Shown here piece by piece: positions 1 through 10,128 of a stretch of 30,827 nt of DNA (within the stretch, counting starts at the first letter, position 1; the number at the start of each line of letters is the position of its first letter). The stretch lies in assembly GCA_018398765.1 (NCBI GenBank), contig JAHBMJ010000529.1:15001-45827 (forward strand), read 5' to 3'. The DNA is from Chromera velia (lineage: Eukaryota; Sar; Chromeraceae). Below the pieces are notes generated by a model, which worked only from the letters and a program-made list of their open reading frames with translations, had not been told where the DNA came from and did not search any database. Both the position numbers and the translations under genes were made by a program.

Positions 1-166
1 GACGCCGCGTGCGAATGAGTGCGAGAAACGGTGCCTCCATGTCTCTCGCACCAATTCCACCACCACCAGCACTCGACCCAGAGAACAGGAGGACAAAGCC
101 ACACAACAGCAATGCAAGCAAAAGCAAGCACGCAATCCGATGGGGTTCGGTCGAACGTCCACTGAC

Positions 167-1956
167 TGTCTCTTCCGGGTTCCGTGTCAATTGCCATGTC
201 GATGATCTGCATCCATGCACACAGACAGAAAAAGAGGAAAACAAACCATCAGCAACTGAGAATCTTTGCCATTGGAGTCGACTGACTGACACATTTTCAT
301 GGAAGAGGGCGGTCGTGCGGAGGACAAGAGCGGTATTGGGGAGAACAGATCCAGCTGGTCCGGCAGGCAGACATCTGTTTCTCTGTCCGTGTGCCTCTTT
401 GTCTGCCGGTTTGGTTGCCAGCATGCATGCTTTGTTTGAAGGAGGGAAAAGAAGTCATGCAGGCAGTCTGTGTGCTTGTCTGTCTTCCTTTCCGTCTGTC
501 TGTCTGTCTGTCTGTTTGGAAAAAAACAGGAAAAAATAATCAAATAGTCCTCCTGTTCGCCGGTCTATCTACCTTTTGTCTTGTCTGTCGGTCTGTCAGC
601 CTGCTTGCCTCTTGGTCTGACTGTCTGTCTGTCTGTCTGCTTGCCTCCTGGTCTGACTGTCTGTCTGTCTGTCCTGCTGCTTGCTTCTCGTTCCTCCCTT
701 TTGTTTCTCTGCGATGCTTTCCTTCCTTCCTGCCACCTTTCGGAGGCACAATGTGTAGGGCTGCAGCGTCGCTGGTTTCTCCCTCCCTTTCTCCCTTCTG
801 TTTATTTTGTGCTTTACAGAGCCGAGAAGAAAGAAAAGGGTGCGGAGAGGAAGTAGAGTAGGGCGGGGAAAAAGGTAAGGAGATAATCTGAGACGCAAAG
901 GAAGCTCAGAAAAAGCATGCATGCACACACGCACGCACCTCGTCAGGCAGGCGCATGTACTTGATGTTGTTCCCTCGAATACAGCACTCAGACAGTTTCC
1001 AGAATTTATCTCCTTCCTGAAGCAGCATTAAGAAAGGAAAAAAAGAAAACATGCCAGCACAAAGAACTAAGAGGATGAGTAAGTACGATTACGAGGGCTA
1101 GACATATCAAACAAGAAAACACCACAATGAGAAAAAACGCCAGAGCCAGGGAGTCCACAGTGTCAGGCTTCATCCCTAAGAGAAGGAATTGAAGATAGGT
1201 GGGAAGCAGAAACCAACCCGGAAGAGACGGGACGAACCAATCACAGAACCCGGGACTGCTCCGTGCCTCAGGGAGGCTCCGTTCTCGGAGAGAAAAAAAT
1301 GAAGCAGAACGACAAGCAAGGAGCAGAAGAGCTAAAGAAAGCTTTCGAGGAAAGAGTGACTCAGCCGGGCCGGTGTTCCCCACCACCCCTGGCACTGACT
1401 CTTGAGGTAAGGACGACATCTCTCATCTGGAGGTTCATGAAATTATCCGACCCCGCCAACACGCCGCTGTACGTCTCTCCGTTTTTGAGTTCAACCATCT
1501 GTCAGCTCAGCAGGCAGACAAGCGTACACATCAGAAAATTGCAGAGTGGCAGACGGTACGGTGAAAAATGCGGCAACAGCACACAGTTGATACTTTCCAC
1601 CATATCCGATCACGTCTGCCAACTGGCCGCATTTGGCTGCGACAGCACTGTTCCAGCAATTGTTGGAGACAACCCGCAAGATTTCCCACTCTTGCATAGA
1701 GAAAAAGAGGTGTCGCTGCAACGTAACGCCAGGAAGAAAAATGCATTAGAAGGCAGGCAGGGCCGAGAGCTGGACCTCTGACACGGGGAGATGAGACTGA
1801 CTGACCATGGGATGGTTGTGCGCCGTCCGTAAAAGAGTTAGTGGGAGCTGCAGGGAGGGAAGACGGTCAAAAACGAGGGGAGCTTCTGATCTGTGAAAGA
1901 CAGGAGGTGAGAGAAACCGGGGAAGAAAAACGGGTCCAAACATAACTTACCACCAT
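167..1956 (-). CDS. LSM4: LSm4, U6 snRNA-associated Sm-like protein (5 exons, 3' end outside window)
   Basis: LSm4 is a subunit of the Lsm2-8 ring that binds the U6 snRNA 3' end in the nucleus and of the cytoplasmic Lsm1-7 ring that promotes decapping. Reading the minus strand, the exons are 1956-1951 (ATG GTG, donor GTAAGT), 1847-1806, 1498-1400, 1016-939 and 206-167. All junctions are GT-AG and phase-compatible. The pieces give [14 protein letters not shown], then [12 protein letters not shown] (Sm1), then the Sm2 stretch with [22 protein letters not shown], then IIDMA. This matches the LSm4 family order [35 protein letters not shown]; human and plant LSm4 also end this segment with PDE-I/V-ID. 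Three donors use GTCAGT. Intron 4 is 732 bases and carries the GTCT microsatellites. The usual RG-rich tail is not reached, because exon 5 ends in phase 1 and the gene leaves the window. Identity is very likely; the six-base first exon is the least certain part. Confidence 0.93.
492..682. repeat. Imperfect GTCT/TGTC tetranucleotide microsatellites
   Basis: Runs of GTCT occur near 492-520 and again in two blocks near 606-682, where a longer unit (GCCTCYTGGTCTGACTGTCT) is itself duplicated. They lie inside intron 4 of LSM4, so the open frames through them on both strands are by-products of a four-base repeat without stops. Confidence 0.8.
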
Positions 1957-2661
1957 GATGAGAAAGAGGGAAGCTTCAGTGCCCAATCTCTAAAGGCTGT
2001 CTTCAATGCTTTGAGCGGCTTTTTGCTTCCCTTGTGCCAACCAGAAAGACACCTCCACAGAATGTTTTTCTTTCTCCTGCTGTGCGGGAAAGTAAAATCG
2101 AAGACGTTACCTTGTGCCACAGAATTCAGTTTGAAGGAGACGGGATAACGCAATAGAATCAAACGCGGCAGGAAACCTTTTCCATGTTCGACCAGTCAGC
2201 AAAAAGCATAAGTCAGCAGAGAGCATGAAACGAGCTTTTTGTAGACATGCACATGTCCGACGATGTATGCAGAGAAGCACAAGAGAGTCGAAGAGAAGTT
2301 ATTGATGGATCGAGGGCAAAAAGTCTAGCCGTCGTCATGCCGTCGTCCGACTTGATCCGGCCGGCCCATGCATGCACTGCGACACAAAAAAAGACGTACG
2401 CGATCGATGAGCGCTCGATCATGCAGGATGCGCGACCCACGCGCGCGCAAGGCGAGCGCCCTTGCGCAGTTTACCGCCTTATTTTTTTTCCCTATACACG
2501 AGATACACCCAACCAGTTGGGTGAGTGCCTCGGGGGGCCCTTTAGGGGGTCCGCAAATTTGATTGATGCGCACCATCGGGGGCTTGGGCATGTCTTGTGC
2601 AGGTGCATGGGGCGGGGGCCACGGCAACGCGCACGAAGTATTTACGAGCATGCACTTGCAA

Positions 2662-2747
2662 CTCCGTGCGAGTTACTTGAGGGGCACGCATGTGCGAAGA
2701 CTAAGGTATGTGCGATCAAGGCTCCGTGCGAGTTGCTTGAGGGGCAC
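2662..2747. repeat. 26-bp direct repeat, 60-bp period
   Basis: The 26-base unit starting CTCCGTGCGAGTT and ending GAGGGGCAC occurs at 2662-2687 and 2722-2747 with one A/G difference. The spacer is not conserved. The pair ends about 45 bases before the assembly gap, so it may be the visible edge of a longer array. Confidence 0.75.
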
Positions 2748-2793
2748 ATTTTGGAATTCGGGCGACACCGGAGATATAGAATTAAGCGACCCC

Positions 2794-3033
2794 NNNNNNN
2801 NNNNNNNNNNNNNNNNNNNNNNNNNNNNNNNNNNNNNNNNNNNNNNNNNNNNNNNNNNNNNNNNNNNNNNNNNNNNNNNNNNNNNNNNNNNNNNNNNNNN
2901 NNNNNNNNNNNNNNNNNNNNNNNNNNNNNNNNNNNNNNNNNNNNNNNNNNNNNNNNNNNNNNNNNNNNNNNNNNNNNNNNNNNNNNNNNNNNNNNNNNNN
3001 NNNNNNNNNNNNNNNNNNNNNNNNNNNNNNNNN
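2794..3033. other. Assembly gap (240 Ns)
   Basis: There are 240 consecutive Ns. Sequence content and true length are unknown, and upstream exons of the next gene could be hidden here. Confidence 0.99.
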
Positions 3034-3261
3034 CAAAAATGAAAAAATGCGTTATGCGAGTGCGTGCGATCTCAGGGCCTCTCGGCTGATCTCATATATG
3101 CACCTGCAGCAGAGCTGAGCTGCCCCCCCGAGGCGATTCAATTGGGTGCATGCATGGCACCTCTGACATGCATGCAGGCTGACTGAAATGGCATATATAC
3201 CATCGTTCTCTGGAGGACCAGTGGAGGTTCGGAGGTCGACCTCCATGAATCTCTCTCGCAG

Positions 3262-3322
3262 AAGCACCAAAAGAAGATGTCGGAAGGAGCCCTGTGTGCC
3301 TGAAACTGGAGCACCTTGCACG
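3262..3322 (+). CDS. Candidate upstream exon of the 3.4-kb gene
   Basis: A pyrimidine-rich acceptor (CTCTCTCGCAG) and a donor (CG|GTATGC) bound 61 bases. Only one frame of this segment is compatible with the next acceptor at 3446 (TTCGTTTCTAG), and that frame is open. Joining it would place about 25 more residues before the methionine at 3460. It has no ATG itself, so it is either an internal coding exon whose start lies upstream, possibly in the gap, or 5' untranslated sequence. Confidence 0.4.
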
Positions 3323-3459
3323 GTATGCACACTCAGACCAAACTGATCATGCAGGTCATGCAAATGCACTTTTCCTCAGTATGATCCTGGCTGTAGCGTC
3401 CTTCCGATCCTCTGGATTGATCAGCTACTCTGTCCTTCGTTTCTAGGGTTGGAAGGGCA

Positions 3460-6097
3460 ATGGATATTGCCAACATTCTTGACCCGTCCACGCGGCTTGG
3501 GCCCCGAAAGTTCTGCAACTTTGACGGGGTGAGTTCAATTTGAAGGCGCCTAGCTGCATGCATGTATCATTGGATAAGTGCTTCTGTGGAGAGATGGGGA
3601 CTGATCTGTGGTTGTGCCTTCTAAGCCAAAGGGGTCTGTGTGACCGGATAGAGCGTCACTGCAGCGCGCTCGTTTCTTCTTCGTTGATGGCTGGTCATTC
3701 TGCTCAAGCCTCTTCACGTGCGATCGCTCTTGCAGGTCCAGAAAGACCGTGAACGCCTGTACATGATAAGAAGGGAACGCTCGGGGCCAGAAAGGGGATT
3801 GACGGCCGGGGCAGGGTGGTACAGGTGAGTTGACCTGCTTGTGACTGTGCAGGATTGACGGTTCCTCGGTATGTGTGATGGGCTGAGTGATCGAGTGCAT
3901 GCTCTGTGCTTGCTTCATTGGGTTCCCCACTTCACAAAAGACAGAGATGGAGGACGTTTCTATTCTTCCCACCTGCTTGACATTCTACACAGCTTGTCCC
4001 TGTATTTTCCATCCAGTTCTTGCTCAGTCCTCCCTGCCATACATGTGGTCTGATCCTGACCTCTCCTCGTGGCCTGTATATACATGCAGACACCCCGACG
4101 CCGTGGTCCCCTGTCCCCCGTGCCCGCCTCCCCCACCAGACGGAGGGGGTGCGGGACCGTCCAGCTCAGGGTATGGCGGCATGGGGGACCGCTCAGTCTC
4201 CATGGGTACACTTTATGATAAGCAGGGGCGATTCTCCAGGGACCCCAGAGTAGAGAGCAACCCTGCTCTGTGGGCGTCAAAGTACGTCAGTTGTCCTGCA
4301 TTGAGAAAAAAGTTGATGAGGATGAGGCCTGCAGAAAGGCGGGCGTTTCTCCTCCCGAACTTTGATTTTGGTAAGATTACCTCGGGAATCTCTCTTCTTC
4401 GCAACGCGCGAAATGAGGCGCTACTGAGGCAGGCAGACATGACGGAGTCAGAGTTGGAGGCAGTTGCCTTGGGGACTGCTGACCCCCGGACTCAGATGGC
4501 AGTTTCTGACCCTTCGCAGACTGGTGCTGGGAAGGCCAGATTGAAGAGAGGTGTCACGGGTAGTGGGTGGGACAAGGTTCGAGCGTTTGCGTCTTTCCAT
4601 GCCCATGACGGCAGGACCATCCAGGTTCCCGTCAGCCAGTACCAAATTCGAAAGCAGATGCGCAACGCGTACAACCGAGAAAAGACCCAAATGGGATTCG
4701 GAGACGATCACCGAAATTCCTCTGGGAGCCTTTCAAGATTACCCCATGGATCTGCTCATCCCCATACTTGCTCCGCAGGTGAATTGTGCAATTTAGGAAT
4801 GGGGGGGCAAGTGCCAGCAGGGGGATCGACAGACGAAGTGAACCTGAATCACCTCGAGACTGCGAGCTCGGCATGTACCATCACCACAGGGAGCTCAGAG
4901 TCGACGGCGCCCTCTGTTGTAGAAAAGAGACGTGCAGTGGCGAGGGAGATTGAGAGGACCATAAAAACCCTCCGAGACACCGTTGATGCTGCCAAAGCAA
5001 AAGCAGCAGCTGCACACACAGCAGGCCCAAAAGGGGGAGGGGACACAGACGCATTAGGAGATTGTCGGAGAGAAGTAGATCACGCATATGGTGTTAGGGG
5101 CGCATTTGACGGAACATGTAGAGGAGACTTCGAAGGAGACGGGTGCAAACTCGGGGGCATCCGTCACCCCCTTCCGTCGTCCTCTGCCGTCATCCCGTCC
5201 GTCCCCTACGGGGGCCGACCAATCCGACCCGCTTCTGCCCCACGATTTCCGTCTTCATCCATCCGAGCACCCGCTGCAACTCCCGTCCCCCCCTCAGCCC
5301 CGGATTCCATCGTCACTGAGTCCTGTCCCTCATGTGCCTCCTGCAGTGCTACCGGCTGTGTGTTGTGCCGGAGATCCCCGGGAGCACCCGGGGCATCAAC
5401 TCCGCGGCGACTTCCACAAAGGCCTAGGCCTAGGAGTGCAGGAGGACCTCGAGGTATGCCCCCCTCCCTATCGCCCCCCCCATATATGTCTAGTCACCCT
5501 GATCAGATCCCCCCCCACCTCCCAGCACCTTCATTCCTCTTCCCAGTGCCCGCCGTCCCCCCACCTGAAGCAGGGCTCCGTCAAAGGCCCCAAACTGCAC
5601 TTCCTCGGTCATCTCAACGGCTCCCCATCATGCCCCATCCATCTCCGCTCTCACACCGCCTCTCCCTTTCTCCAGGAAACCAACCATTCACGGGCACGCT
5701 GACGCCCTCCATGGAGGTTCTCCACGAGGATTTCGATGACGGGTTGGGAGGGGGAATATTGGGGTCCTCCTCTTCCTCTTCCCCGCATGGAAGGGCTCGA
5801 CAGCCGCTTGTTGGAAGTCTCCCTTCAGACCCCCATGCCTGCCCTCGTCCCAATTTCGCTTTTCCGGCCCAAGCATTTGGAGATACGACACATGGAGCAG
5901 AAAGAGAGAAGCTGAGACGACCCATGTCTGCAGGGGCAGGACTTTCAGGTGCACGTGCGGTCGGACCCCGACCGGGGACGCCGTCAGATGGCCCCCGTTC
6001 GAATCTGTCCCCCATCTGCACAGGACCCGTCCATCTCTTCTCTCACGGATTCCCGGGCAATGGCACAACAAATCTGGGTACATTCAAGCAATGTTAA
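3460..6097 (+). CDS. Proline/serine-rich protein of unknown function (3 exons)
   Basis: Exons 3460-3528 (donor GTGAGT), 3736-3824 (donor GTGAGT, acceptor TCTTGCAG) and 4090-6097 join in phase to give about 721 residues. The N-terminus starts MDIANILDPSTRLGPRKFCN. I do not recognise a catalytic domain. Visible features are a PCPPCPPPPP stretch near residue 60, a charged helical segment around the motif EKRRAVAREIERTIKTL, then a long low-complexity Pro/Ser/Arg tail. The tail contains repeated RPxSA/RPxTA-type motifs (RPASAP, RPRSAG, RPQTAL, RPMSAG). Such motifs recur in several ciliary and cytoskeletal proteins of protists, so a cytoskeletal role is a guess. Further introns inside exon 3 are possible (GTAAGA at 4371, GTATGC near 5453), but the frame stays open without them. 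The stop is TAA at 6095. The first two small exons and the phase agreement support a real gene. Confidence 0.72.
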
Positions 6098-6817
6098 CTT
6101 AAAGGAGAGTGGGAGAAAGAAAGGCCGGGATGAGGAAGAAGGACACTTGACAAAAAGGATTTTCTAAACTTTCAGTTGGTATGATCGTGGAGATTGTCAT
6201 TCCTCCCTCTCGTCCCTACGCTTTCCTTGTCTCCCTCCCATCTACAAAAGAACGAACGGATTAACAAACTTTTCCAACTCCAGAAAAGGATGAGCCTCTT
6301 TTCTCCTTCCTTGCTGACAGAAACCGTGTCACCGAGCTCAGGAGCAGGGAAGAGGCAGGATCAAACCGGACCGGTCGTCACACAGCTAGATCGATCGATA
6401 AATCGCCGTCGTCATCTTCATTTTCAAGTTCAACAAATGAAAATAGGAATCATTACGACAAAAAGGGCGGGGTGCACGCTGTCACGTCGCTGTGATCGAT
6501 ATTAAGCAAAAGGAGGCATATAGGCAGGACTGCTGTCAAGCTCTCGATAAGATTGGCGGCTTCCCACCGGGCCACCGGCATGGGCCCTTCGTCAACTTCC
6601 CCTCAATTACACTACCAATATGTTCAACCCCTTTCCTTGATGTCACCTGCACATAAACGAAGTTAAAAGTTTTTTAGTAAATGCAATCCAGTAAAGAATG
6701 AAGATATGCTTAGATATTTTACTAGAAGAATCTAGAAAAGAATGCAATTTTCGAAATTCCAAACTTTAATATATAAAATAGTTTTTTATATGATAAACTT
6801 CATGCAAAGGACTTACG
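6098..6817. other. Intergenic spacer, AT-rich towards the retroelement
   Basis: No exon-like segment was found. From about 6650 the composition becomes clearly AT-rich (runs of A/T, ATATATAAAATA), in contrast to the GC-rich gene before it. The retroelement inserted at the right end of this tract. Confidence 0.6.
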
Positions 6818-6822
6818 AAACT

Positions 6823-7098
6823 TGAAACGTGATCATAGCTAGCACGAGGCTCAGATAACAGATAGAAGGTCTGTTCCTAGAAGCGTTCCCTAGAAGTTCT
6901 ACTTCAAAGTCCGGGTCTCCTGATGGTCAATCTGAATGCCGTGAACATATGCCATCCTGAAGCTATATCAATTGGAGTGGCTACAGGTGCGCACGCTTCC
7001 GCTCGGTCCCGCAAGGCAGGCTCATGCGTTCTCTCAACGCCACCGACCGGCCCACGCCAACGCTTAGAGGCGGCATGGCTATAAGCATTCACGTCACA
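6823..7098 (-). repeat. 3' LTR of the chromovirus
   Basis: The 276-bp copy has TG...CA ends (on either strand) and is preceded by AAACT. It aligns without gaps to 13681-13956 with 16 differences, every one a transition (about 94% identity). Confidence 0.96.
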
Positions 7099-8272
7099 CA
7101 TGTCCATCCTCTCAAGGCGTGTGTCCACATACGATCTCAGATCTTGTACTCAATTTCAATTGCTTCATTTCTCCTTGATGCTCTTTCTTTTCTCCCTCGC
7201 ATCAGATTTGAATCACGCAAGAAGTCGGTAAGCAACGACCGATATGGGTTGTTGGACACTGCCACAAGCGTATACGTGGAGTGCCAACCATTCATCTTCA
7301 ACATCGCTGTCTCAAGCAAATGAAAACGGGATGACGGCATGTGCAAGCGATCAGTCACCATAAGAAGCTTCACGAAACTGTCACTGCATATGAGCTCATG
7401 CAGAGATCGCCCCACAGCCAGTCATACACTTTCACTCATCATCCATCCACTCACTCTGCAAACAATAAATGACGACACCATAGGCATTCAAGAGGCGGTG
7501 TCTACGCAGTGGAGTTCTCCTCCCGCAAAGTGGTTCTGGTCGGTGTGCATCAGGGAGAGAGCACCAGAAACACTTTCGCAGTCAGAAGAGATAAAAAGAT
7601 CCTGCGAATGCATTTGCCAACTCGCTTTAGAGAGAAGGTACGCACAAACACACAGAGAGAGATCAAATATGCATGAGAAGATAAGAATCAAGACAAAGAG
7701 AAAAGAATCTGCATCAAGATGCATTAAAAGGAGAATAAAGACAGATAGAAAAATATGAGAGGAAGTGTCCTCGAGTCATTTCATTCAGCGTTAGTGTGTC
7801 AGTGCGTTAATCAGTGTGTCAGTGCATCAATCAGTGTACACCTCTCCCTCCTCATGGAAGAAGTGCGTTAGCAACTTCTCAAGCTGTTGTTTTTATTTCC
7901 TTTTTCTTCTTTCTTTTTCCACTTTTCCCTTCTTTTCATTCCTTCTTGTTCCATCTTTTGTTCGCTAAGCCTTTCATTTCTTCTTCTTCTTCCCTTCATT
8001 CTCTTTTTTTCATTCATTCATGCATTCATTCATTCAATCATTCTTTCATTCACTCTTTCCTTCTTTTCTTTCTTTCCTTCTTTCTTTCTTTCCTTTCTTT
8101 CTTTCTTTCTTTCTTTCTTTTTCTAAGCAGCAAGGCGCAAGGAAGTCAAGGAAAAGGATGAGGAAGGATGGATTGACGAGAGCAAAGCAGATGACAAGAG
8201 CAACACAAAGAGAAAGAGACAAACATGAATGTTCTCATGATACCCTTGTTTCTTTCCCCATTTCCTTCTTCG
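7099..8272 (-). other. Noncoding 3' region of the retroelement with pyrimidine tracts
   Basis: This 1.17-kb interval lies between the pol stop and the 3' LTR. It contains a short tandem repeat around 7795-7838 (unit close to TGTGTCAGTGCATCAATCAG, about two copies) and a long C/T-rich tract at 7880-8125, which is purine-rich on the element's sense strand. The open frames here show no similarity I recognise. It is unusually long for a 3' untranslated region of this element class and may include a second, decayed insertion. Confidence 0.55.
8053..8121. repeat. CTTT microsatellite
   Basis: Near-perfect CTTT/TTCT repeats form the end of a longer pyrimidine tract that starts near 7885 and includes CATT repeats near 8008-8052. 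It lies inside the retroelement's 3' noncoding region. Confidence 0.85.
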
Positions 8273-8905
8273 TCATTGAAGTCTACGGAGCTCCTTGAAG
8301 GCCTTGATTGCGTCCTTCGCGTTCTTGAGGTTCTCAAACAGCTCCCAAGTTGCTTCAGTCTCCGAGTATCCCTTCCAAACCATATGATACTCCAGCGTCC
8401 TCCTTTTCCCTCGCATGTCAACGATCCTATCGACCTCCCACTCTGCCTCCTCGAATCTTGGCAAGAGAACACAGGGTGGAGGGTCTTCGGGGGAGACAGG
8501 GTACGCCTTTATGTAAGAGACGTGGACAACTGGATACTTCCGGACTCCAGCGGGGAACATGAGTTCATAACTCACCTCCCCCACCTTCTTGTCAATCTCG
8601 AACGGCCCATACCAAATGTGACTTAGCTTGGCTTTCCGTTCGGAAGGAAGACGCTCACTCTCAAAACATTTTCGGTGCACTAGCGCCCAGTCTCCTGGAA
8701 CGAAAGTCGCTTCCCTTTTCTTCTGGTCGGCCTTCCTCTTTGCCTCTTCGTTCGCTTTCTCAAATCGCTCCTTCACCTCTTTAAGGAGGGCCTGACGGCG
8801 CAGATAAAAGTCTTCTGCTGCCGTCGCTGTGCGTCCTGCAACCAGTAGAGACGGGAAAGTCCTTGCCTCAAAGCCATAAAAAACTGCATGCGGTGTTGCC
8901 TTCAA
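8273..8905 (-). pseudogene. pol fragment: integrase C-terminal domain and chromodomain
   Basis: About 210 residues. The integrase C-terminal region contains GDWALVHRK, KLSHIWYGPFEI and VVHVSYIKAY, the GPY/F-like module of Ty3/gypsy integrases. The last 50 or so residues form a chromodomain: EWEVDRIVDMRG, then LEYHMVWKGYSETEATWELFEN, with the aromatic positions usual for methyl-lysine reader folds. In chromoviruses this module is thought to steer integration to heterochromatin. The piece ends at a TGA at 8273 and is the best preserved part of the element. Confidence 0.93.
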
Positions 8906-9294
8906 ACCAGAGTGCGTACTTGAGATGCACGCAAACTCAAACGATGGCAGAAGCTTGGGCCATTCGGATTGATGATCTCCACAAATTTAAAACATCGCAA
9001 CATTGTCTCTAGCGTTCGGTTATAAATCTCACTCTGCCCATCCGTCTGAGGATGCCCGGATGATGACATCATCAGGCGGGTCTCTGCCAGTTTGTGCAGT
9101 CCTCTCCAGAACTCCGCCATCCACCTTAGGTCTCGATCTGACACAATCTCCAACGGGAGACCGTGGGAGCAGACAATGTGATCATAAAAGAGGCGCGCTG
9201 CTCCTTCTGCAGTGATTGTCGTCGCACACGGAATCCAGTGCAGTCTCTTGGACAAACGATCAACGACAGTCAGAACTGAGTCCACCCACTCACC
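8902..9294 (-). pseudogene. pol fragment: integrase catalytic core
   Basis: The core shows the D,D(35)E landmarks: the first Asp region VVDRLSKRLHW, then IVSDRDLRW, then SSGHPQTDGQSE with the conserved Glu. It ends out of frame at 8902. The continuation in another frame (a PKLLPSFEFA-like stretch, then the HSG segment) leads into the C-terminal piece, so a one-base indel near 8.97 kb explains the break. Confidence 0.9.
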
Positions 9295-10128
9295 TTAAAA
9301 GTATATACGTGGGAGGGCACAGATAAAATCCATCGAGACCGAATCGTAAGGCCGAGCAGGAACAGGCAGGGGTTGCAAAAGTCCGAAGGGCTTCTGATTC
9401 GCCTGCTTGTTCCAGAGGCATGCGTCGCAGCGAGGAACATAGGCGGCGACTGAAGAGAACATATTCGGCCAGTAGAAGTCTTCAATCAGTCGCAAGTAGG
9501 TTTTTTCAATCGCCAAATGTCCCGCGCCTGGGACGTCGTGGCACTCAAAGATCAGATTTCTCTGCAATTTCTTCGTAGGGATGGCCAACCTGTTCTTGTA
9601 GTAGAGAAGTCCGTCTCTCATCTCTATATGTGACAGTCGAAAGCATAAGAAAGGCGGCGGCTCCTCTCGCTTCTGTCCCTCAGCACGCGGAGACAGAAAG
9701 AACAGGGCATCTCGAAAGAATTTGTCTTCTCGGTAACCATCTCTGACTTTCTGGAGAAACTCTTCATCTGGAAGGAGGCTGCTGCTCGTCTGCAAACAAA
9801 TTTCACAACCTATCGCTGCGTGTGCTTTCTCTAAAGGGGGGCGCTGGGACAAAGCGTCGGCGAGTGTGTTTTTTGCACCTGGGAGGTACTTCAGTTTCAC
9901 CCCCAGCTCCTGCAAGAAAGACATCCATCTCCTCACATGTCCTCGAGCCTCTGCGTAAGATGTTGTCAAGTCGAGTGTCTTGAGGCTCTCATGATCCGTC
10001 CACACTGTCGTCGTCTCACTGACGTACGGGCGCCAGTGTTTGAGGAGAAAGATGGCAGCAAGCAACTCCTTCTCTCTGATGGGATAGTTTCTCTCCTCCT
10101 TCGTCAGCGTTCTCGATGCGAAGGCCAC
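9295..10128 (-). pseudogene. pol fragment: RNase H C-terminus and integrase zinc-binding domain
   Basis: The fragment begins in the RNase H region (VAFASRTLTKEERNYP, REKELLA, TDHESLKTL) with the family's conserved Asp in TDH, then a spacer. The integrase H2C2 zinc region follows as HDVPGAGH and, about 30 residues later, CDAC, with FYWPNM between them as in Ty3/gypsy integrases. It stops at a TAA at 9295-9297. The same frame continues directly into the integrase core downstream, so the TAA is a nonsense change rather than a natural end. Confidence 0.9.

Larger units (their letters stand above)
1957..3259. other. Intergenic region between divergent LSM4 and the 3.4-kb gene, with gap
   Basis: This stretch separates the LSM4 start (minus) from the next plus-strand gene, so it should contain both promoters. 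I recognise no TATA box or other core element. It holds TGCATG-type palindromes (near 2364 and 3147-3175), a direct repeat at 2662-2747 and the run of Ns. The open frames across it run partly through Ns and resemble no protein family. Confidence 0.6.

Noticed and set aside
9-861. Long plus-strand frames (176 and 156 codons)
   Set aside because: They run through GTCT microsatellites and across LSM4 intron 4 and exon 5 on the other strand; composition is Cys/Leu/Ser-biased as expected from the repeat.
1006-1419. Minus-strand frame with a membrane-like segment ([22 protein letters not shown])
   Set aside because: It lies within LSM4 intron 3 in a shifted frame; the conserved LSM4 exons on both sides explain the locus.
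3887-4089. ATG at 3887 as the start of the 736-codon frame
   Set aside because: This part is intronic in the spliced model; the acceptor ATACATGCAG at 4089 joins exactly in phase to the exon ending at 3824.
7887-8161. Phe/Ser-rich frames in the C/T tract
   Set aside because: They are pure products of the CTTT/CATT microsatellite.
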